Shown: positions 61,183-64,000 of the stretch, piece by piece
How positions within the stretch are numbered: position 1 is the stretch's first letter
How the letters are laid out: every line of letters starts with the position of its first letter
Source of the DNA: Natronincola ferrireducens
GTDB lineage: Bacteria > Bacillota > Clostridia > Peptostreptococcales > Natronincolaceae
Assembly (NCBI RefSeq): GCF_900100845.1
Contig: NZ_FNFP01000001.1
Location: forward strand, 1 to 64,000
DNA: 64,000 bases
Direction: 5' to 3'
Translations under genes and position numbers: made by a program
Notes under the pieces: model-generated
The model's input: the letters and a program-made list of their open reading frames with translations, nothing else
Databases searched by the model: none
What the model was told of the DNA's origin: nothing

Positions 61183-62562
61183 ATGAAATTACAGGCAATT
61201 ATACTGGCGGCAGGTGCTGGTACCCGTATGAAGTCAAAGCTTCCAAAGGTACTCCATAGGGTTTGTGGTCAAACAATGCTTCAGCATGTTATAGATACGT
61301 GTCGTCAATCTGGCATAGAAGATTCGATTGTAGTTGTAGGCCATGGTGCTGAAGAAGTAAAAAACAGCCTAGACCAAGGTATGAAAACCGTCCTCCAAAG
61401 CCAGCAGCTGGGGACAGGTCATGCTGTTATGATGGCCCATGATCTCATTCTGGAGGAGGGCACCGTAGTAGTCCTCAATGGTGATGGACCATTGATTACA
61501 GAAGAAACCCTAGGACAGCTATTGGCTTATCATCAAGAAAAGGGTTGTAGTGCAACGGTCTTGACAACAGAATTAGAAAATCCCCATGGCTATGGGCGAA
61601 TTATGAGAACCACAGCCAATGGTCTCGACAAAATTGTGGAGGAAAAGGATGCCACACTGGAGGAAAAGGCTGTCAAGGAGATTAATTCCGGTCTTTATTG
61701 CTTTGATGCAAAAACCCTCAGGGAGGCACTACCTAAGATCAGCAACAATAATAAGCAAAAAGAATACTACTTAACCGATGCTCTTACCATTATGAAGGAA
61801 ATGGGAAAAGAAGTAGGTGTCTACAAGACCCCCCATTATGAAGATATTATGGCAGTAAACTCTAGGGTGCAATTGGCGGAAGTAGAAGAAATTATGCGGA
61901 GAAGAATCGCTAAGAAGCATATGGAGCAGGGTGTCACCATCATTAACCCCAACCATACCTACATTGAAAAAACAGTGGTTATTTCACCAGACACTATTCT
62001 TTATCCAGGTGTAATCCTAAGGGGCAATACCATCATAGGAGAGGATTGCAGTATAGGTGCCGATAGTCGGATAGAAAATTCCACCATAGGAAAAGGGACA
62101 ACCATCCACAACTCTACGATTTTAGACAGCCTGGTGGATGAGCATACCACCATAGGACCCTATGCCTATTTAAGACCTAAAAGTCAGATAGGAAAACACG
62201 TAAAAATAGGGGATTTTGTTGAAGTAAAAAATGCCATTATCGGGGACTATTCTAAAGCCTCCCATTTAGCTTATATAGGAGATGCAGAGGTGGGTAGCCA
62301 TGTGAATATAGGCTGTGGTGTTGTATTTGTCAATTACGATGGCAAGAACAAGCATAAAACCATTGTCAAGGACTATGCTTTTATTGGTAGCAATGCCAAC
62401 TTAATAGCCCCTGTGACAGTGGAGGAATCTGGATATGTCGCCAGTGGCTCCACCATTACCAAGAAGGTGGAGCAAGGTGCCTTAGCAGTAAGCCGCAGCC
62501 GTCAAGAAAACAAAGAAGGCTGGGTAAAACGTAAGGGTTTATTGAAAACAAAGGAGGAGTAA
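61183..62562 (+). CDS. glmU: Bifunctional UDP-GlcNAc pyrophosphorylase / GlcN-1-P acetyltransferase
   Basis: A 459-residue bifunctional enzyme making UDP-GlcNAc. N-terminal uridyltransferase with [18 protein letters not shown] (7-24); C-terminal left-handed beta-helix from about 250 with repeated hexapeptides and the acetyltransferase site around [29 protein letters not shown] precedes ATG 61183. Confidence 0.97.
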   Translation: MKLQAIILAAGAGTRMKSKLPKVLHRVCGQTMLQHVIDTCRQSGIEDSIVVVGHGAEEVKNSLDQGMKTVLQSQQLGTGHAVMMAHDLILEEGTVVVLNGDGPLITEETLGQLLAYHQEKGCSATVLTTELENPHGYGRIMRTTANGLDKIVEEKDATLEEKAVKEINSGLYCFDAKTLREALPKISNNNKQKEYYLTDALTIMKEMGKEVGVYKTPHYEDIMAVNSRVQLAEVEEIMRRRIAKKHMEQGVTIINPNHTYIEKTVVISPDTILYPGVILRGNTIIGEDCSIGADSRIENSTIGKGTTIHNSTILDSLVDEHTTIGPYAYLRPKSQIGKHVKIGDFVEVKNAIIGDYSKASHLAYIGDAEVGSHVNIGCGVVFVNYDGKNKHKTIVKDYAFIGSNANLIAPVTVEESGYVASGSTITKKVEQGALAVSRSRQENKEGWVKRKGLLKTKEE

Positions 62563-62567
62563 AAAAA

Positions 62568-63515
62568 GTGAACACCAGTGGTAATCAGATAAAAATATTT
62601 TGTGGTAATGCTAACCCAGAATTAGCAAGAGAGATTGCTAGTGAGATAGGCATTCCCCTTGGAAATTGTGAAGTAGGAACCTTCAGTGACGGAGAAATTG
62701 CTGTTAATATCAACGAAACCGTTAGGGGAGCTGACTTATTTGTGGTACAGCCCACCCACCCTCCAGTAAATGATAATTTAATGGAGTTGTTGATCCTAAT
62801 AGACGCCTTTAAAAGGGCTTCGGCAGGAAGGATTACAGCTGTACTGCCCTACTACGGCTATGCCCGTCAGGATCGGAAAGCAAAGGCTAGAGATCCTATT
62901 ACAGCTAAGCTAGTGGCGGATCTATTGACAACAGCTGGAGCCGATAGGGTGTTAACGATGGATTTACATGCTTCTCAAATTCAGGGCTATTTTGATATTC
63001 CTTTAGACCATCTATTAGGTGTACCTATATTAGCAAAATACTTTATCAAAAAGAATGTTCAAGACTTGGTTGTTGTCTCCCCTGATCTAGGTAGTGTTAC
63101 AAGGGCTAGAAATTTTGCCAATCATTTAGATGCCCCCATCGCTATCATTGACAAGCGGAGACCGAAGGCAAATGTTTCTGAGGTTATGAACATCATTGGT
63201 GAAGTAGAGGGTAAAAACGTTATCCTGATTGATGATATGATTGATACCGCTGGTACTATTACTCAAGGAGCCAATGCCCTAAAGGAATTTGGAGCCAAGG
63301 AGGTTTATGCCTGCTGTACCCATCCTGTATTATCTGGTCCCGCCATTGAAAGAATACAAAATTCCGCTATTAAGGAACTAATTGTTACCAACACCATCAG
63401 TCTTCCAGAGGAAAAAAAGATTGATAAAATACAGGTGATGTCAGTGGCACCTATTATTGCAGAAGCTATTCAAAGGATCTACAAAAACATTTCTGTAAGT
63501 CGGTTGTTTGACTAA
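62568..63515 (+). CDS. prs: Ribose-phosphate pyrophosphokinase
   Basis: A 315-residue class I PRPP synthase. [16 protein letters not shown] near 40-55, the flexible-loop [17 protein letters not shown] near 95-111, and the PRPP loop [13 protein letters not shown] near 219. GTG 62568 start with AAGGAGGAG. It is 5 nt after glmU; the ctc gene that often follows in Bacillus is absent here. Confidence 0.97.
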   Translation: MNTSGNQIKIFCGNANPELAREIASEIGIPLGNCEVGTFSDGEIAVNINETVRGADLFVVQPTHPPVNDNLMELLILIDAFKRASAGRITAVLPYYGYARQDRKAKARDPITAKLVADLLTTAGADRVLTMDLHASQIQGYFDIPLDHLLGVPILAKYFIKKNVQDLVVVSPDLGSVTRARNFANHLDAPIAIIDKRRPKANVSEVMNIIGEVEGKNVILIDDMIDTAGTITQGANALKEFGAKEVYACCTHPVLSGPAIERIQNSAIKELIVTNTISLPEEKKIDKIQVMSVAPIIAEAIQRIYKNISVSRLFD

Positions 63516-63551
63516 ACCCAACCTCCATAGGAAGAATAGGAGGCATTATAA

Positions 63552-64000
63552 ATGTATATTATTGCAGGTCTGGGAAACCCAGGGAAAAGATACGATGGTA
63601 CCCGACATAATGTGGGCTTTGAAGCCATAGACCTACTGGCCCATCGTAATGGTATAAAGGTAAACAAGCTTAAGCACAAAGCCCTCTATGGAGAAGGTTT
63701 CTGGGGTGGTGAGAAGGTTGTCCTCGTAAAACCCCAAACCTTTATGAACCTAAGTGGAGAAAGCCTTCGAGATATGATGGAGTTTTATAAGCTGGATATA
63801 AAAAATCTTATTGTTATTTATGACGATGTTGATATAGAGGTGGGGACCCTCAGAATACGACAAAAAGGCAGCTCTGGAAGTCATAATGGTATGAAATCCA
63901 TTATCCATCAACTGCAGTCCCATGACTTTCCAAGGATACGGATTGGTATAGGAAAGCCTCAATATGGGGACTTGGCCGATTATGTCCTGGGAAGATTTTC
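63552..64000 (+). CDS. pth: Peptidyl-tRNA hydrolase (partial, cut by window end)
   Basis: The first 149 residues of a protein of normally about 185. [24 protein letters not shown] at the start carries Asn9 and catalytic His19; [10 protein letters not shown] and [25 protein letters not shown] follow. The frame is open to the last base. TAGGAGG before ATG 63552. It recycles stalled peptidyl-tRNA and follows prs as in many Firmicutes. Confidence 0.95.
   Translation, partial: MYIIAGLGNPGKRYDGTRHNVGFEAIDLLAHRNGIKVNKLKHKALYGEGFWGGEKVVLVKPQTFMNLSGESLRDMMEFYKLDIKNLIVIYDDVDIEVGTLRIRQKGSSGSHNGMKSIIHQLQSHDFPRIRIGIGKPQYGDLADYVLGRF

Noticed and set aside
1-64000. CRISPR arrays, tRNA genes, prophage, insertion sequences or toxin-antitoxin pairs
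   Set aside because: I looked through the intergenic stretches and found no regularly spaced repeats, cloverleaf-like sequence or transposase/integrase frame.

Overview
The window is core chromosome of a low-GC, spore-forming anaerobic Firmicute of class Clostridia. An Alkaliphilus/Natronincola-type organism is my inference from gene content and order; no species can be named from sequence alone. Evidence for the group: sporulation genes (csfB/gin, spmAB, ytrHI, spoVG, CotH-type kinase, tyrosine-rich coat-like protein), anaerobic cobalt-early (cbi) B12 synthesis, a T-box on metG, AGGAGG ribosome sites and a gene order that follows the Bacillus/Clostridium csfB-to-pth segment. I saw no phage genes, transposases, CRISPR array, tRNA genes or defence island.

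Layout. 1-5 kb: a degenerate 5S-rRNA-like tail, an acetate-type CoA transferase, a copper-sensing pair (a double-length CsoR plus CopZ), mltG and a VTT-domain membrane protein. 4.9-23.2 kb: a cobalamin riboswitch with its own terminator, followed by about 21 co-directional genes that run from glutamyl-tRNA through uroporphyrinogen III (hemA, hemC, cobA-hemD fusion, hemB, hemL) and sirohydrochlorin into the anaerobic corrin pathway (cbiX, cbiA, cbiC-D-E-T, cbiL-F-G-H-J). Lower-ligand genes (cblT/cblS-like) and a threonine kinase for the aminopropanol arm lie in the middle. Most genes are coupled by 1-8 nt overlaps or very short gaps. No heme-specific gene (hemE or later) is present, so the whole unit looks like a B12 factory.

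23-31.5 kb: the conserved csfB - Orn/Lys/Arg decarboxylase - tmk - darA - holB - ricT - trmN6 - rsmI - abrB block, with a cysteine-free thioredoxin-fold protein inserted after ricT and no yaaR. 31.8-43.9 kb: cca, pncB, spmAB, T-box/metG, tatD, an SLH-domain exported protein, yabE, rnmV and rsmA/ksgA. 44-57.8 kb is the most variable part: an unrecognised clostridial protein where Bacillus has yabG, a Ca/Na exchanger, a rhodanese, ytrHI divergent from a tyrosine-rich coat-like gene, an orphan GltD/NfnB-like flavoprotein, an AbgT transporter with an M20 peptidase, a second Orn/Lys/Arg decarboxylase, an LCP protein and a membrane-anchored CotH kinase. 57.8-64 kb: murC, purR, spoVG (with a textbook sigma-H promoter), glmU, prs and the start of pth, cut by the window end.

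Nothing here is an obviously new multi-gene system. The best leads are the fused tandem CsoR, the dyad in front of the B12 riboswitch, the cysteine-free TlpA-like protein in the ricT cluster, the ytrHI/coat-gene divergent unit, the membrane-anchored CotH kinase, and several families of short intergenic repeats.
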